Assembly (NCBI RefSeq): GCF_900156825.1
Contig: NZ_FTOV01000002.1
Location: 515,403 to 579,402 of the forward strand
DNA from: Chryseobacterium gambrini
GTDB taxonomy: Bacteria; Bacteroidota; Bacteroidia; Flavobacteriales; Weeksellaceae
Direction: 5' to 3'
Length of the DNA: 64,000 nucleotides
The position numbers were made by a program, and so were the translations under genes. Positions 47,040-56,759 of the stretch are shown here, one piece after another (the first letter of the stretch is position 1; every line of letters starts with the position of its first letter). A model generated the notes under the pieces. It was not told the DNA's origin and did not search any database. It saw only the letters and a program-made list of their open reading frames with translations.

Positions 47040-47627
47040 ATGAAATTATTCAATACTAAAAATATCATCAAATTATTAGCTGTTTTATTCATCGCCATCA
47101 CCGTAGTTTCCTGTCAGAGAGACGGATCTGCGGCAGAAGACGACCTGCCTCAGGAAGATCTTACCAACATTATTTTGAATGTGAAAGATGTTGCGGCGGG
47201 AACTACCCAAACGTACAATTACAGCATGGGAGCGGGAGGAGCTCAGGCGATTAAATTAACCGACGGAAAAACCTATCAGGTAACTGCACAGTTTAAAAAC
47301 GGAAACGAAGATGCCACTCAGGAAATTAAGGATGCAAAAGACGAACATTTTTTAATCTTCAATTTCCCGAATTCCGATATTACTTTAACACGTACAGATG
47401 ATGCTTCTTCTACAAGAGCAGACGGAAAACGTGTAGGACTAAAAACAGAATGGGTAGTAAACAAAGCCGTTAAAAACCCTTCTGCAACAAGCCAGCTAAT
47501 CTTTACTTTATACCACGAACCGGCAAGTGTAACTGAAGATTCCCAGACAACCGGAAACGGAGTGATCTACGGAACGCAGGTAGGAGGAGAAACAGATGCA
47601 CAGGCAAACTATACCATCACGAATTAA
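47040..47627 (+). CDS. Lipoprotein downstream of the TonB receptor
   Basis: 195 aa; the lipoprotein signal ends VVSCQ. The mature part is acidic, with beta-like segments (ETDAQANYTITN at the end), and no catalytic motif. It starts 48 bp after the receptor and shares its terminator, so it is likely a surface partner that binds the same ligand. Family not named with certainty. Confidence 0.65.
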   Translation: MKLFNTKNIIKLLAVLFIAITVVSCQRDGSAAEDDLPQEDLTNIILNVKDVAAGTTQTYNYSMGAGGAQAIKLTDGKTYQVTAQFKNGNEDATQEIKDAKDEHFLIFNFPNSDITLTRTDDASSTRADGKRVGLKTEWVVNKAVKNPSATSQLIFTLYHEPASVTEDSQTTGNGVIYGTQVGGETDAQANYTITN

Positions 47628-47660
47628 AATAACCTTTTAATATCTTTAATCTTGTTACTA

Positions 47661-47692
47661 AAACCACCGGAATTTTTCCGGTGGTTTTTCTA
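47661..47692 (+). terminator. Terminator of the receptor operon
   Basis: AAACCACCGG (47661-47670) pairs with CCGGTGGTTT (47678-47687), then TTC. Confidence 0.75.
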
Positions 47693-47726
47693 TTTAACAC
47701 TATTTGGCTTTTTAAGTTAATTTTAA

Positions 47727-47759
47727 TTGATATTTTTTCATAAAATTTTCATATTTTTG
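47727..47759 (+). promoter_or_regulatory. tig promoter
   Basis: TTG at 47727-47729, 22 bases, TATTTTTG at 47752-47759; ATG at 47782. Confidence 0.65.
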
Positions 47760-47781
47760 CAACCTAAAATTTTAATCAATA

Positions 47782-49116
47782 ATGAAGGTTACTGCAAAAA
47801 ACCATGATGATGTAAGTGCATTGCTTACAGTGACATTGGAAAAATCTGACTATAAAGAAAAAGTTGATAAGCAATTGATTAATTATGCTAAAAATGCGCA
47901 AGTTCCTGGTTTCAGAAAAGGGAAAGTGCCTTTGAGTATGGTTAGAAAACAATATGAAGCAGGTATTGCTTTTGAAGAAATCAACAAGCAGGTTTCTGAT
48001 GCTTTAAACAACTACGTAAACGAAAACAAACTAAGATTAGTTGGTCAGCCGGTTCCACAGCCAGTAAACGAATTCGATTACAATGCGGATCAGCTTGAAG
48101 TTGCTTTTGAAGTAGGATTTGAGCCTGAATTCACTATTGACCTGGCTAAATATGAAGCTCCTCACTACAAAGTAGAGGCTTCTGAAAAAGAAATCAACAA
48201 AAGTATTGAGAACATGCAGAAGCGTTTTGCAGAGCAGGCTCCTCAAGAAAAAATCAATAAAGATTCTTACATCGCTTTAGAAATTTCTCAGGTTGTGGAA
48301 GAAGATGCAGAAGGAGAGCACCACCATCATCCAAAGAACGTTACCATTACTGCTGAAAACAAAGAAGCTTTCAAACTGGTAAAATCTTTGAAAATGGACG
48401 GTTCTGTAAAAGTTTCTAAAGAAACGCTTGCTGAAAACGAAGAACTGGCTAAAGAATTAGGATTCTCTAAAGAAGAAGTTGAGCATTTACACCACAACGA
48501 AGTGGAAGTAAAAGTAAAAGATTTCTACGGTCTTAACTTAGCTGAACTTAATCAGGAATTATTCGATAAAGTTTACGGAGAAGGAAACATCAAGTCTGAA
48601 GAAGAACTGAAAGAAAAAGTAAAATCTGAATTAGACGAATACTTCCAGCAAAATGCTGATGTTCACTTTGTGAATAAAGTATTGGAGCAGGTTTCTGAAA
48701 AAGAAGAAGTAAAACTTCCTGAAACGTTCCTTGTAAAATGGTTAATGTTCTCTAACCAGAACATCCAGTCTGAAGAGCAGGCAAAAGAAATCCTTGAATC
48801 TGAGAAAAACCAGTTGAAATATCAGATTATCGAAGGTAAATTAATGACGGATAACGACATTAAATTAGACTATGCTGATGTTTTAGGACAGGCTGAACAG
48901 TTGGTAAGAAATCAATTAGCTATCTACGGAATCCACCACTTAGGAGATGAGGAGATCCAGAAATATGCGGTTGAAATGTTGAAAGACCAGGAGCAGGTAA
49001 GACAGATTTCTTCTGAAGTTGCGATGACGAAGCTTAAGGATGTAATCCTTGAAAAAGCAACGAAAAAAGAAACTGCAATTTCTCACGACGAGTTTTTAGA
49101 AGAGCTTAAAAAGTAA
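47782..49116 (+). CDS. tig: Trigger factor
   Basis: Ribosome-bound chaperone for nascent chains. 444 aa with N-terminal ribosome-binding domain (signature GFRKGKVP at ~42-49), a middle domain in the PPIase position and a C-terminal helical chaperone domain. The middle part is strongly degenerate relative to FKBP and contains two His clusters (GEHHHHPK and EHLHHNEVEV). Single gene with own promoter and terminator. Confidence 0.92.
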   Translation: MKVTAKNHDDVSALLTVTLEKSDYKEKVDKQLINYAKNAQVPGFRKGKVPLSMVRKQYEAGIAFEEINKQVSDALNNYVNENKLRLVGQPVPQPVNEFDYNADQLEVAFEVGFEPEFTIDLAKYEAPHYKVEASEKEINKSIENMQKRFAEQAPQEKINKDSYIALEISQVVEEDAEGEHHHHPKNVTITAENKEAFKLVKSLKMDGSVKVSKETLAENEELAKELGFSKEEVEHLHHNEVEVKVKDFYGLNLAELNQELFDKVYGEGNIKSEEELKEKVKSELDEYFQQNADVHFVNKVLEQVSEKEEVKLPETFLVKWLMFSNQNIQSEEQAKEILESEKNQLKYQIIEGKLMTDNDIKLDYADVLGQAEQLVRNQLAIYGIHHLGDEEIQKYAVEMLKDQEQVRQISSEVAMTKLKDVILEKATKKETAISHDEFLEELKK

Positions 49117-49138
49117 TTTATTTTGCTATAAATATTTG

Positions 49139-49168
49139 AAAACCACTGTTTTTGCAGTGGTTTTTTTA
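49139..49168 (+). terminator. tig terminator
   Basis: AACCACTG (49141-49148) pairs with CAGTGGTT (49155-49162), then T5. Confidence 0.75.
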
Positions 49169-49230
49169 TTGAGTAAACATCTGCATTTATTTGTTTAATA
49201 TTCCTATATTTACGACACTAAACTTTATTT

Positions 49231-49926
49231 ATGAAAAAGATCATCATTCTGTTTTTTTGCGCTGTGCTTTTTTCCACTTCGGTAGCTGCACAAAAAACTA
49301 CTGCTGCTCCCGCTAAAACGGAAGCTGTAAAATCTAAACTTACTCCAAAAGAAGTTATCGATAAATATCTTACGGCACTTGGAGGAAAAGATAAACTTGA
49401 AGCTGTAAATTCAATTGTAATAGAAAATACGATTTCGGGAGCTGCGCTTCCGGGAGAAATTACGATGACCACGAAAAAACTGGGCAACAAATTCAAGTCT
49501 GAGCAGTTTTTTATGGGACAGAAAGCGGCTTCTCAGTATTTTGACGGCGAAAAAGGATATATGGAGCAGATGGGGAACAAAAGCGAAATTCCGGCAGATA
49601 AACTGGGAGATTTAAAGAAAGGAAAAATTATTGATGCGTTAGGATACGATTATACAAAATTCAAGGATGTTACCACAGAAAAAATCGACGGAAAAGATTA
49701 TAATGTATTAACTTCCGATAAAGGAAAATTCTATTTCGATGCTTCTACAGGTCTTTTATATAAAGCGGATGCAAAAGAGGGAACAGCGCTTACAAAAGAT
49801 TATTTAACGGTAGACGGAATTAAATTCCCTTCCTTAATTGAAGCGCAGGGTGGCGGACAGACCATGACTATTAAAACGACAAAAGTAACAGTTAATTCAG
49901 GAGTTACGGATGCGGATTTTAAATAA
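49231..49926 (+). CDS. Exported LolA/outer-membrane-lipoprotein-sorting-like protein
   Basis: 231 aa with signal peptide (MKKIIILFFCAVLFSTSVAAQ). The mature part is a single beta-rich domain with YLTALGGKDKLEAVNSIV, of the kind seen in LolA-fold proteins that accompany M16 peptidases in Bacteroidota. It lies upstream of the M16 gene at 50269, but a terminator stands between, so they are not one unit. Function inferred. Confidence 0.65.
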   Translation: MKKIIILFFCAVLFSTSVAAQKTTAAPAKTEAVKSKLTPKEVIDKYLTALGGKDKLEAVNSIVIENTISGAALPGEITMTTKKLGNKFKSEQFFMGQKAASQYFDGEKGYMEQMGNKSEIPADKLGDLKKGKIIDALGYDYTKFKDVTTEKIDGKDYNVLTSDKGKFYFDASTGLLYKADAKEGTALTKDYLTVDGIKFPSLIEAQGGGQTMTIKTTKVTVNSGVTDADFK

Positions 49927-49948
49927 AATAATTGTTATTTAACATAAT

Positions 49949-49976
49949 AAAGTCGGGTTTTGCCCGACTTTTTTGC
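49949..49976 (+). terminator. Terminator after the LolA-like gene
   Basis: AAGTCGGG (49950-49957) with CCCGACTT (49963-49970), then T4. Confidence 0.75.
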
Positions 49977-50268
49977 TGATATAATATTTTTAACTAAAGT
50001 TTAACTAAAAAAATAGATTCTTTATATTCTGAATTTTTAATTTTGCTTATTATAACACAAAAACATACTGATGAGAAAAGATTGCATTACTTTGGCTTGG
50101 GATTTTCCCTTTTAAAGCTGTTCTCATTTTCTGAAATTCAAATCTTTTTTCTTAAAAAATATTAACGATAATTAACTCAAATTTAACTTTAAATAATAAT
50201 TTGAACATTTCCTCGTTAAGTGAATAAATTATATTTTTGAACCATAAAAATTAATAATCGAAACAACT
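49977..50268. other. Intergenic region before the M16 peptidase
   Basis: About 290 bp, very AT-rich. The only signal is TATTTTTG (50232-50239) matching the -7 box, 30 bases before the ATG. No ORF with a supported start. Confidence 0.55.
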
Positions 50269-53130
50269 ATGAAAAAAATGTTTTCGTCGCTTGCAGTAGT
50301 CGTTCTGATGTCTGCCAATGCATTTGCACAGAATATTCCTATGGATCCTTCTGTAAAGACCGGTACTCTTCCGAACGGGATGAAGTACTATATCAGAAAA
50401 AATACATTACCCGAAAAGAAAGTAGATTTCAGACTTGCAATTAATGCAGGATCTATCCTTGAGGATGAAAACCAGAGAGGTCTGGCTCACTTCATGGAGC
50501 ACATGAACTTCAACGGAACAAAAAATTTCCCGGATAATAAACTTGTCGACTTTCTACAGTCTATCGGGGTGAAATTCGGACAGCATTTAAACGCTTACAC
50601 CAGCTTTGACGAAACGGTTTATATGCTTCCTGTTCCTTTAGACAAGCCGGGAAATCTGGATGCAGGTCTTAAAGTGATGGAAGACTGGGCATTCAATGCA
50701 ACACTTTCTGATGAGCAGATCAACAAAGAAAGAGGCGTTGTTCTGGAAGAATTAAGACTTGGTTTGGGAGCAGACAAAAGAATGTCGGATAAATACCTTC
50801 CGAAATTACTGTACAACTCTCAGTATGCCAACAGACTTCCGATCGGGAAGAAAGATGTTCTGGAAAACTTCAAACCGGATGTTATCAGACAGTTTCATAA
50901 AGACTGGTACAGACCGGATCTGATGGCAATTGTAGTAGTGGGAGATATTAATGTGGATGAAGTTGAAAAGAAAATTAAAGATAATTTCAGCAAATATAAA
51001 AATCCTTCCAAACCAAGAGAAAGAAAGAGCTTCGATCTTCCGAACCATAAGGAAACTTTGGTGGCTATCGAAACAGATCCGGATGCTACAAGATCTATGG
51101 TACAGTTCATCATGAAAGATTCTGAATCTTACCAGCCGGATGTTACAGTAGAGCAGTACAACCAGAGTCTTGTAGAACAGATTGCTTCCACCATGCTGAA
51201 TAACAGATTAGGAGAGCTGGTAAACTCAAATAATCCTCCTTTTACGTACGGTTATGTTTATCACGGCGGAACCTATGCAAGAAGTAAGGAAGCTTTTCAG
51301 GGAATGGCAATGGTGAAAGACGGAAACCAGCTTAATGCTTTAAAAGTTCTTCTGGAAGAAACGGAAAGAGCGAAAAGATTCGGGTTTACACAAACAGAAT
51401 TAGACAGGGCTAAAGCTCAGGTAATGTCTAATATTGAAAGAACCTACAACAACAGAGATAAAACGGAAAGTGATGTTCTTGTAGACGAATATGTAAGAAA
51501 TTTCCTTGAGCAGGAACCAATGCCGGGAATTGCATGGGAATATGAAGACACCAAAAAATTCTTACCTTCTGTAACGTTGGCTCAGACCAATGAAGTTTTT
51601 AAAAAACTGGTAAAAGACGACAGCAGGGTAGTGGTAATCACCGGTCCTAAAAAAGACAACATTCAGATGCCGACTGAAGCCATGGTACTGAATACTTTTG
51701 AAGGAGTGAAGATGGCAGATCTTAAACCGTATCAGGAAAAAGCTACCATTAAAAATTTAGTAAAACCTTTCAAATCTGAAGGTGCAATTGCTAAAACGGA
51801 AAACGATGCCAAATTAGGAACCACAACGTGGACGCTGAGCAATGGCGCAAAAGTAACCTTTAAGAAGACAGATTTTAAAGATGACGAAATTGTTTTTGCA
51901 GCGAGAAGTCTGGGAGGAAGCTCAGTAATTAATGATGCCGACTTTATTAAAACCCAGTTTGCTTTTCCTGCCTTATCGGAAGCCGGAGTTAATGGTTTCT
52001 CCAAAGCAGACCTTACCAATTATCTTGCAGGAAAGCAGGTAAACGTAAATCCGTCAATCGGAAATGTAACAGAAGGACTTTCCGGAAGAACGACCAGAAA
52101 AGATCTCGGAACAGCAATGGAGCTTATGTATGCTTATTTTACAGGTTTGAATTACAATCCTGATGCATTTAATGCTTACAAAACAAAGCAGTCTGCGATG
52201 ATGGATAACCTGTTGTCCAATCCTCAGTTTTATTTCTCCAGTGAGCATGCGAAATTCATGAATCAGAAAAACCCGAGATTTGTAGGAATTATCCCGGTGG
52301 AGAAAGACTGGGCAAATACAGATTATAAAAAAGCGTACGATATTTATAAAGAGAAATTCTCCAATGCCGGAAACTTCCAGTTTTATTTTGTAGGAAATAT
52401 TGATGAGGCAACATTTAAAAATGAAGTGTTACAGTATATCGCAAGTCTTCCTTCAAGCGGAAAAACGTCTACTTTTAAAGATACAGGATACAGACAGATA
52501 ACCGGAGATTATTCTAAGGTTTACAAAAAAGGAAAAGATCCTAAAAGTATGGTTACTATCGCGTACAGCGGAGAAGCGCCTTACAACGAAAAAGAAGCAC
52601 TGGCTTTAGAGGCTCTTGGAGAAGTGGCAACCATTAAGGTAATTGAAAAACTGAGAGAAGATGAAAGCGGAATTTACGGTGGCGGAGCAAGAGGTGGAAT
52701 GTACAAAGTACCGTTCAGTAATTACAGTTTCAGCATCAATTTCCCTTGCGGACCGGAAAATGCTGAGAAATTAACGAAAAGTGCGATTACAGAGCTTCAG
52801 AAGTTAATTGATAAAGGACCAGAGCAAAAGGATCTTGATAAATACAAGGAAGGGGAATACAATGATGATAAAACCAATATGAAAGACAATATGTATTGGA
52901 TGAACGCGCTTACCAAAAATCAGCTTGACGGAAGCGATAAATATGAAATCCTTAACTATCAGGAAAAAGTAAAAGCTTTAACCGTAAAAGACCTTCAGGA
53001 TGTAGCTAAGAAATATCTTACAAAAGGCAGAATCGTGGCAACTCTGATGCCGGAAGACGGCTGGGAAAAAGCCAAAAAAGAGGAAGCTAAAGCAGAAACA
53101 GCAGTTATAAAAGCCGGAGCAGCAAAATAA
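50269..53130 (+). CDS. M16-family zinc metallopeptidase (insulinase/pitrilysin), exported
   Basis: 953 aa with signal peptide (MKKMFSSLAVVVLMSANAFAQ). Active-site H74-x2-E77-H78 in GLAHFMEHMNFNGTKNF, and a second glutamate in RGVVLEELRLGLG ~75 residues later, as M16 requires. A second M16-like half lacks a zinc motif and ends in a Lys/Ala-rich tail. It probably degrades peptides in the periplasm. One gene, own promoter and terminator. Confidence 0.93.
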   Translation: MKKMFSSLAVVVLMSANAFAQNIPMDPSVKTGTLPNGMKYYIRKNTLPEKKVDFRLAINAGSILEDENQRGLAHFMEHMNFNGTKNFPDNKLVDFLQSIGVKFGQHLNAYTSFDETVYMLPVPLDKPGNLDAGLKVMEDWAFNATLSDEQINKERGVVLEELRLGLGADKRMSDKYLPKLLYNSQYANRLPIGKKDVLENFKPDVIRQFHKDWYRPDLMAIVVVGDINVDEVEKKIKDNFSKYKNPSKPRERKSFDLPNHKETLVAIETDPDATRSMVQFIMKDSESYQPDVTVEQYNQSLVEQIASTMLNNRLGELVNSNNPPFTYGYVYHGGTYARSKEAFQGMAMVKDGNQLNALKVLLEETERAKRFGFTQTELDRAKAQVMSNIERTYNNRDKTESDVLVDEYVRNFLEQEPMPGIAWEYEDTKKFLPSVTLAQTNEVFKKLVKDDSRVVVITGPKKDNIQMPTEAMVLNTFEGVKMADLKPYQEKATIKNLVKPFKSEGAIAKTENDAKLGTTTWTLSNGAKVTFKKTDFKDDEIVFAARSLGGSSVINDADFIKTQFAFPALSEAGVNGFSKADLTNYLAGKQVNVNPSIGNVTEGLSGRTTRKDLGTAMELMYAYFTGLNYNPDAFNAYKTKQSAMMDNLLSNPQFYFSSEHAKFMNQKNPRFVGIIPVEKDWANTDYKKAYDIYKEKFSNAGNFQFYFVGNIDEATFKNEVLQYIASLPSSGKTSTFKDTGYRQITGDYSKVYKKGKDPKSMVTIAYSGEAPYNEKEALALEALGEVATIKVIEKLREDESGIYGGGARGGMYKVPFSNYSFSINFPCGPENAEKLTKSAITELQKLIDKGPEQKDLDKYKEGEYNDDKTNMKDNMYWMNALTKNQLDGSDKYEILNYQEKVKALTVKDLQDVAKKYLTKGRIVATLMPEDGWEKAKKEEAKAETAVIKAGAAK

Positions 53131-53490
53131 TTTTCGATATAAAGTTCAATTAAAAACCGTTCTGTAGATTTTACAGAACGGTTTTGCTTTATTAACGTGA
53201 AGTTGATTTAGATAATTTAGATCATCAAATTATTGCATTTTGTCAATTACCTAAGTTTTAATCTGATGTAAAACCTACAAAAATCAGCTTAAGACATTAT
53301 TGATGATTAGTTTTGGCTAAAGCCAATTCCTGTTGACATAATTATCTTGTCCTTCTATCAAGTCCATCTTTACTGATAAGGCTGAATGCAATTCAGTTAA
53401 AGTTGAAAAAAATCTTAAAACCTAAAAATCTTACAACTCTAAACCCTCAAATCCTCAAACCCTATCACTCTTTAAGCCTTTTACCCAAAA
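53131..53490. other. Intergenic region after M16, with a hairpin and a recurrent palindrome
   Basis: AAAACCGTTCTGTA (53152-53165) pairs perfectly with TACAGAACGGTTTT (53171-53184), the M16 terminator. Further on, TTGGCTAAAGCCAA (about 53312) and CTGAATGCAATTCAG resemble short palindromes common in Chryseobacterium genomes. No gene. Confidence 0.6.
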
Positions 53491-54075
53491 TTAAGATCCG
53501 TACTCCTTCTTCCATTCTTCAGCCACTTCACTCAGAACTTCGTAAAATTCTTCACCGTATTTTCGGATCAAAGGCGTTTTCAGGAATTTATACACGGGAA
53601 CCTGCAATTCTTTGCCTAAAGTACAGGCATCGCTGCAGATCTTCCAAACATCATAGTTTAGTGCTTTGAAAGTAGAATATTCTTTAATACGGATTGGGTA
53701 GAGATGGCATGAGATCGGCTTCTGCCAGTCTACTGCGCCATCTTCATATGCCTTTTCAATACCACATTTCGTAATTCCTTTTTCATCAAAAGTTACGTAT
53801 GCACATTCGCGGTTTTCTACCATTGGTGTTACGTACATTCCGTCCATCGGATCGGTTGTCCATGTTCCGATCTTTTCGATGGATTTAATGCCTTCTTCGG
53901 TAAGATAAGGCTTCACTTTCTCAAAAATAGAATCTAAAATTTCCAGTTCGTCCTTATCCAAAGGAGCACCTACATCTCCTTCCACACAACACGCACCTTT
54001 ACATTTAGAAAGGTTACACACAAACTCTTCAGAAAAAATATCCTCGGAGATCAATTTATCGTCTATCTGAATCAT
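53491..54075 (-). CDS. DUF3109 family Cys-rich protein
   Basis: 194 aa. The N-terminus has FVCNLSKCKGACCVEGDVGAPL, one of several Cys groups (also YVTFDEKGITKCGI, PISCHLYPIRI and CSDACTLG) that suggest a metal or Fe-S site of the YkgJ-like kind. Widely conserved in Bacteroidota; function unknown. Six bp downstream of the DUF6427 gene on the same strand, so likely the same unit. Confidence 0.82.
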   Translation of the reverse strand: MIQIDDKLISEDIFSEEFVCNLSKCKGACCVEGDVGAPLDKDELEILDSIFEKVKPYLTEEGIKSIEKIGTWTTDPMDGMYVTPMVENRECAYVTFDEKGITKCGIEKAYEDGAVDWQKPISCHLYPIRIKEYSTFKALNYDVWKICSDACTLGKELQVPVYKFLKTPLIRKYGEEFYEVLSEVAEEWKKEYGS

Positions 54076-54080
54076 AATCT

Positions 54081-54986
54081 TTAAAATAAATTAAAATAAG
54101 TTCCGGCTTTAAAACCGATTAAACTGAAAATAAGCATCCACAAACCGACTTCCTGCATCCAGTATTTCGGCAGAAATCTGAGCATTCTGCTGATGATAAT
54201 AGTAGAGGGAAATGCAAGAAGAAGTAAATATTCATAATTTTTATTCATGTAAAGAATAATCGTAATAAGCTGTGCCATCGAAAAGACAAGCAGGAAAGTA
54301 TATTTGTACCTGCTTATCGGGCTTTTTTTATTGTAATTTCTGAAATGGTCATACACAGCATAAATCAGCATACCAATTACAGGGATCAAAGGCAGAAGTT
54401 CTGTATAATCTGTCACCGGTTTCATCTTTCCGAACGGAAAATAATCGATATTCCAGCTTTTAAAATCAATAAAAAACATCACTGAAAAATAACTGAAAAC
54501 AATTAAAATAATCCCCAGTAAAAACCTGAAAATATTCAGCCCGATTCTTTCGGAAGTGGCAATTACGTGGATAATCACAAAAACCGCCATGGGCCATGTT
54601 GTCGGAAGAAAAATAAAATTCAGGGCAACAATGGAGCCTACCAGAACATAAGATTTTTTTCGGATGTCTTCATTGGTACTTGTCAAAAGCAGCAAAAGAA
54701 AAGAATTGGTAAGCAGCGCGACAGCAATTCCGATGTCTAAATTTCCGGGATACAGCCCGAAAACAAAAAATGTATATAAGAATAATGGAAGATGCGTCTG
54801 ATAATTGAGTGCAATACTGTGAAAACAGAAATATCCCAGAGCAATTCCCAGAAAAGTAATCCCGGCAATAATCCCCTCATAAGTGTTGAAATTCAATAAA
54901 TTAAAAGTTATTACTATTAAAAGAAGAAAACCAATATAAACAGGAATTGAAAAAATATTGCTTTCTTTTGAAAGTAATTTAAACAT
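54081..54986 (-). CDS. Polytopic inner-membrane protein (DUF6427-like)
   Basis: 301 aa, about nine hydrophobic helices (e.g. FSIPVYIGFLLLIVITF, GIIAGITFLGIALGYF, ILLGIILIVFSYFSVMFFI region), typical of the flavobacterial DUF6427 family beside DUF6341. No motif for transport or enzyme activity. It is divergent from the DUF6341 gene at 55029, whose promoter lies between. Function unknown. Confidence 0.72.
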   Translation of the reverse strand: MFKLLSKESNIFSIPVYIGFLLLIVITFNLLNFNTYEGIIAGITFLGIALGYFCFHSIALNYQTHLPLFLYTFFVFGLYPGNLDIGIAVALLTNSFLLLLLTSTNEDIRKKSYVLVGSIVALNFIFLPTTWPMAVFVIIHVIATSERIGLNIFRFLLGIILIVFSYFSVMFFIDFKSWNIDYFPFGKMKPVTDYTELLPLIPVIGMLIYAVYDHFRNYNKKSPISRYKYTFLLVFSMAQLITIILYMNKNYEYLLLLAFPSTIIISRMLRFLPKYWMQEVGLWMLIFSLIGFKAGTYFNLF

Positions 54987-55000
54987 TTTTTATAAATTTG
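54967..55000 (+). promoter_or_regulatory. Promoter of the DUF6341 gene
   Basis: TTTG at 54967-54970, 22 bases, TAAATTTG at 54993-55000; ATG at 55029. Confidence 0.6.
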
Positions 55001-55028
55001 TACAAAGTTAATTTAAAAAAGGAAAATA

Positions 55029-55262
55029 ATGACGTCTTTCTTTCTATTCTTAAGCAAAGTTTTCAAATGGTCTTTCGGTTTCTTTGATACTTTCGGTAAT
55101 GTTTTGAACTGGATTCTGTTTATCGTTTGTTGCGTACTATTCACTTACTGGTGCTACGTTTTGGTAGTTACTTTAGGAGGTGATAAAGATAAAGACTACT
55201 ATTCTCCAACAGAAGGTAAGAACCCTTACTACGATCCGAAAATCTACAAAAATGAAGGTTAA
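55029..55262 (+). CDS. DUF6341-like small membrane protein
   Basis: 77 aa: an amphipathic N-terminus, one strong transmembrane helix (NWILFIVCCVLFTYWCYVL) and a charged tail with DKDKDYYSPTEGKNPYYDP. I recognise it as a short flavobacterial family found next to DUF6427. It may be an inner-membrane assembly factor; that is inference. Confidence 0.72.
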   Translation: MTSFFLFLSKVFKWSFGFFDTFGNVLNWILFIVCCVLFTYWCYVLVVTLGGDKDKDYYSPTEGKNPYYDPKIYKNEG

Positions 55263-55277
55263 TTAATTGGTTATATA

Positions 55278-55315
55278 GTAAAAAGCCGATCAAATTTTTA
55301 TTTGGTCGGCTTTTT
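55278..55315. terminator. Terminator between convergent genes
   Basis: AAAAGCCGATCAAA pairs with TTTGGTCGGCTTTT (one wobble), then T3. Confidence 0.75.
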
Positions 55316-55340
55316 TATTAACGATTAAAATTTTCACTTT

Positions 55341-55778
55341 TTAGTCATGTATCGGAAGCACCAGAACAGGAACTTTAGAATCCTTCGTGATCCCTTTTGT
55401 TAAACTTCCCACGAAAACATCATAAATTCCGCTTCTTCCGTGAGATCCCATCACTATGAAATCGGCTTTTTTATCTTCTGCGTGTTCCAAAATAATATCT
55501 TTTGCAATTCCCTGTTTCAGAATATGTTCGCAGTCTACCTCATGCGCGAGAATTCTCTGCTGAATTTTGTTCAGCTGAACAAGTTCTTCCCGGATCTCGT
55601 TTTCCTCTACTTCCGGAAAATACTGAAATCCCATATCTCCGATCGCAAAGCCGATATCCGAAGGTGCCACATGAATTAAATAAATTCTGCCGTTTACCTG
55701 CTTAGCGAATTTTACAGCTCCTTCCAAAAGCTGTTCTGTCTTGTCCCCAAAATCTACGGGTAATACAATATTTACCAT
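55341..55778 (-). CDS. Universal stress protein (UspA family)
   Basis: 145 aa with VLPVDFGDKTEQLLEGAVKF at the start and the ATP-binding motif MGSHGRSG plus GS near the end. A single UspA domain, likely nucleotide-binding and induced in stress or starvation. Stand-alone gene transcribed toward the DUF6341 gene. Confidence 0.92.
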   Translation of the reverse strand: MVNIVLPVDFGDKTEQLLEGAVKFAKQVNGRIYLIHVAPSDIGFAIGDMGFQYFPEVEENEIREELVQLNKIQQRILAHEVDCEHILKQGIAKDIILEHAEDKKADFIVMGSHGRSGIYDVFVGSLTKGITKDSKVPVLVLPIHD

Positions 55779-55837
55779 AACCTTTAATTTTGTCTACTAA
55801 AGATAGGAAAATTATGCCAAAAGTTATGTTAAATTAC

Positions 55838-56443
55838 TTATAATATTCGGATGTCAAGAACCTTTTTATCTTCAAGATAAGCTTCCAGAATATCATTTTC
55901 TTCCACTTTTTCTACGCCTTTCGGGGTTCCTGTAAAGATAAGATCTCCCACTCTCAATGTAAAATACTGCGACACAAAAGCAATAATGTCATCAATGGTG
56001 AACATCATGTCCTTCGTATTTCCGTCCTGTACCTTTTCCTTGTTCTTCAGTAAAGAAAAATTCAGGCAATCCAGATTAAAATTATCTTTTTTAAAGAAAT
56101 TTCCCACTACTGCAGAACCGTCAAAACCTTTCGCCAGTTCCCAGGGCAATCCTTTGGATTTTAATTCACTCTGAAGATCTCTCGCGGTAAAATCAATTCC
56201 CAGCCCGATTTCCTCATAATGTTTGTGTGCCGTTTCTTTCTGGATGTATTTTCCGCCTTTCGAAATCTTAATAACAACTTCCAGTTCGTAATGCACATCA
56301 TCTGAAAATTCGGGAATGTAAAAATCATTTCCCTTCAAAACCGCTGTGTCCGGCTTCATAAAAATGACCGGTCTTTCCGGGATTTCGTTGCCCAGTTCTT
56401 TTGCGTGTTCGCTGTAATTTCTTCCAATACAGATTATTTTCAT
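55838..56443 (-). CDS. Fumarylacetoacetate hydrolase family protein
   Basis: 201 aa. FAH fold: IGRNYSEHAKELGN, FMKPDTAVL, YELEVVIKI with metal-binding E-x-E, GIDFTARDLQ and FTGTPKGVE. Short single-domain type, as in hydroxymuconate or acylpyruvate hydrolases. Likely hydrolyses a small 2-oxo dicarboxylic compound; substrate not known. Confidence 0.9.
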   Translation of the reverse strand: MKIICIGRNYSEHAKELGNEIPERPVIFMKPDTAVLKGNDFYIPEFSDDVHYELEVVIKISKGGKYIQKETAHKHYEEIGLGIDFTARDLQSELKSKGLPWELAKGFDGSAVVGNFFKKDNFNLDCLNFSLLKNKEKVQDGNTKDMMFTIDDIIAFVSQYFTLRVGDLIFTGTPKGVEKVEENDILEAYLEDKKVLDIRIL

Positions 56444-56458
56444 ACTCTTTTATTTTGT

Positions 56459-56640
56459 CTTTGCGAGAAGCGAATGCGATAAAGCAATCTCAGTCTCCCA
56501 TTATTTAATAAATTTTTATTTTCAACGATCGTAAACTTCCATCCTCAATCTTCCTTTCTTTTTTAGGAGCTTTTTCCCGCTTTCCGCTGTATCTTTTGTT
56601 CCGCTTCGCTTCACAAAAGGATGCCGCTGCAATCGTGGCT
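56459..56640. repeat. Two recurrent flavobacterial repeat fragments
   Basis: TTGCGAGAAGCGAATGCGAT followed by AAAGCAATCTCAG (56461-56492), and TAGGAGCTTTTTCCCGCTTT through TGCAATCGTGGCT (about 56564-56640), the latter with a Cys-Gly style palindrome around CGCTTCGCTTCAC. Both types recur across Flavobacteriia in my memory. Non-coding here. Confidence 0.5.
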
Positions 56641-56759
56641 ATGTGAAGTGAAACGGTTAATTTCTACAAGTTAATCATGAATTTTCCAATGTATAATATT
56701 TTATTTGTAAAAGAAAATTCATTCCTCATCGATTATAAATCATCAATTATCAGTCATCA

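Noticed and set aside
53403..53669. 88-codon plus-strand ORF
   Set aside because: Mostly antisense to the 3' end of the DUF3109 gene, no promoter or family match.
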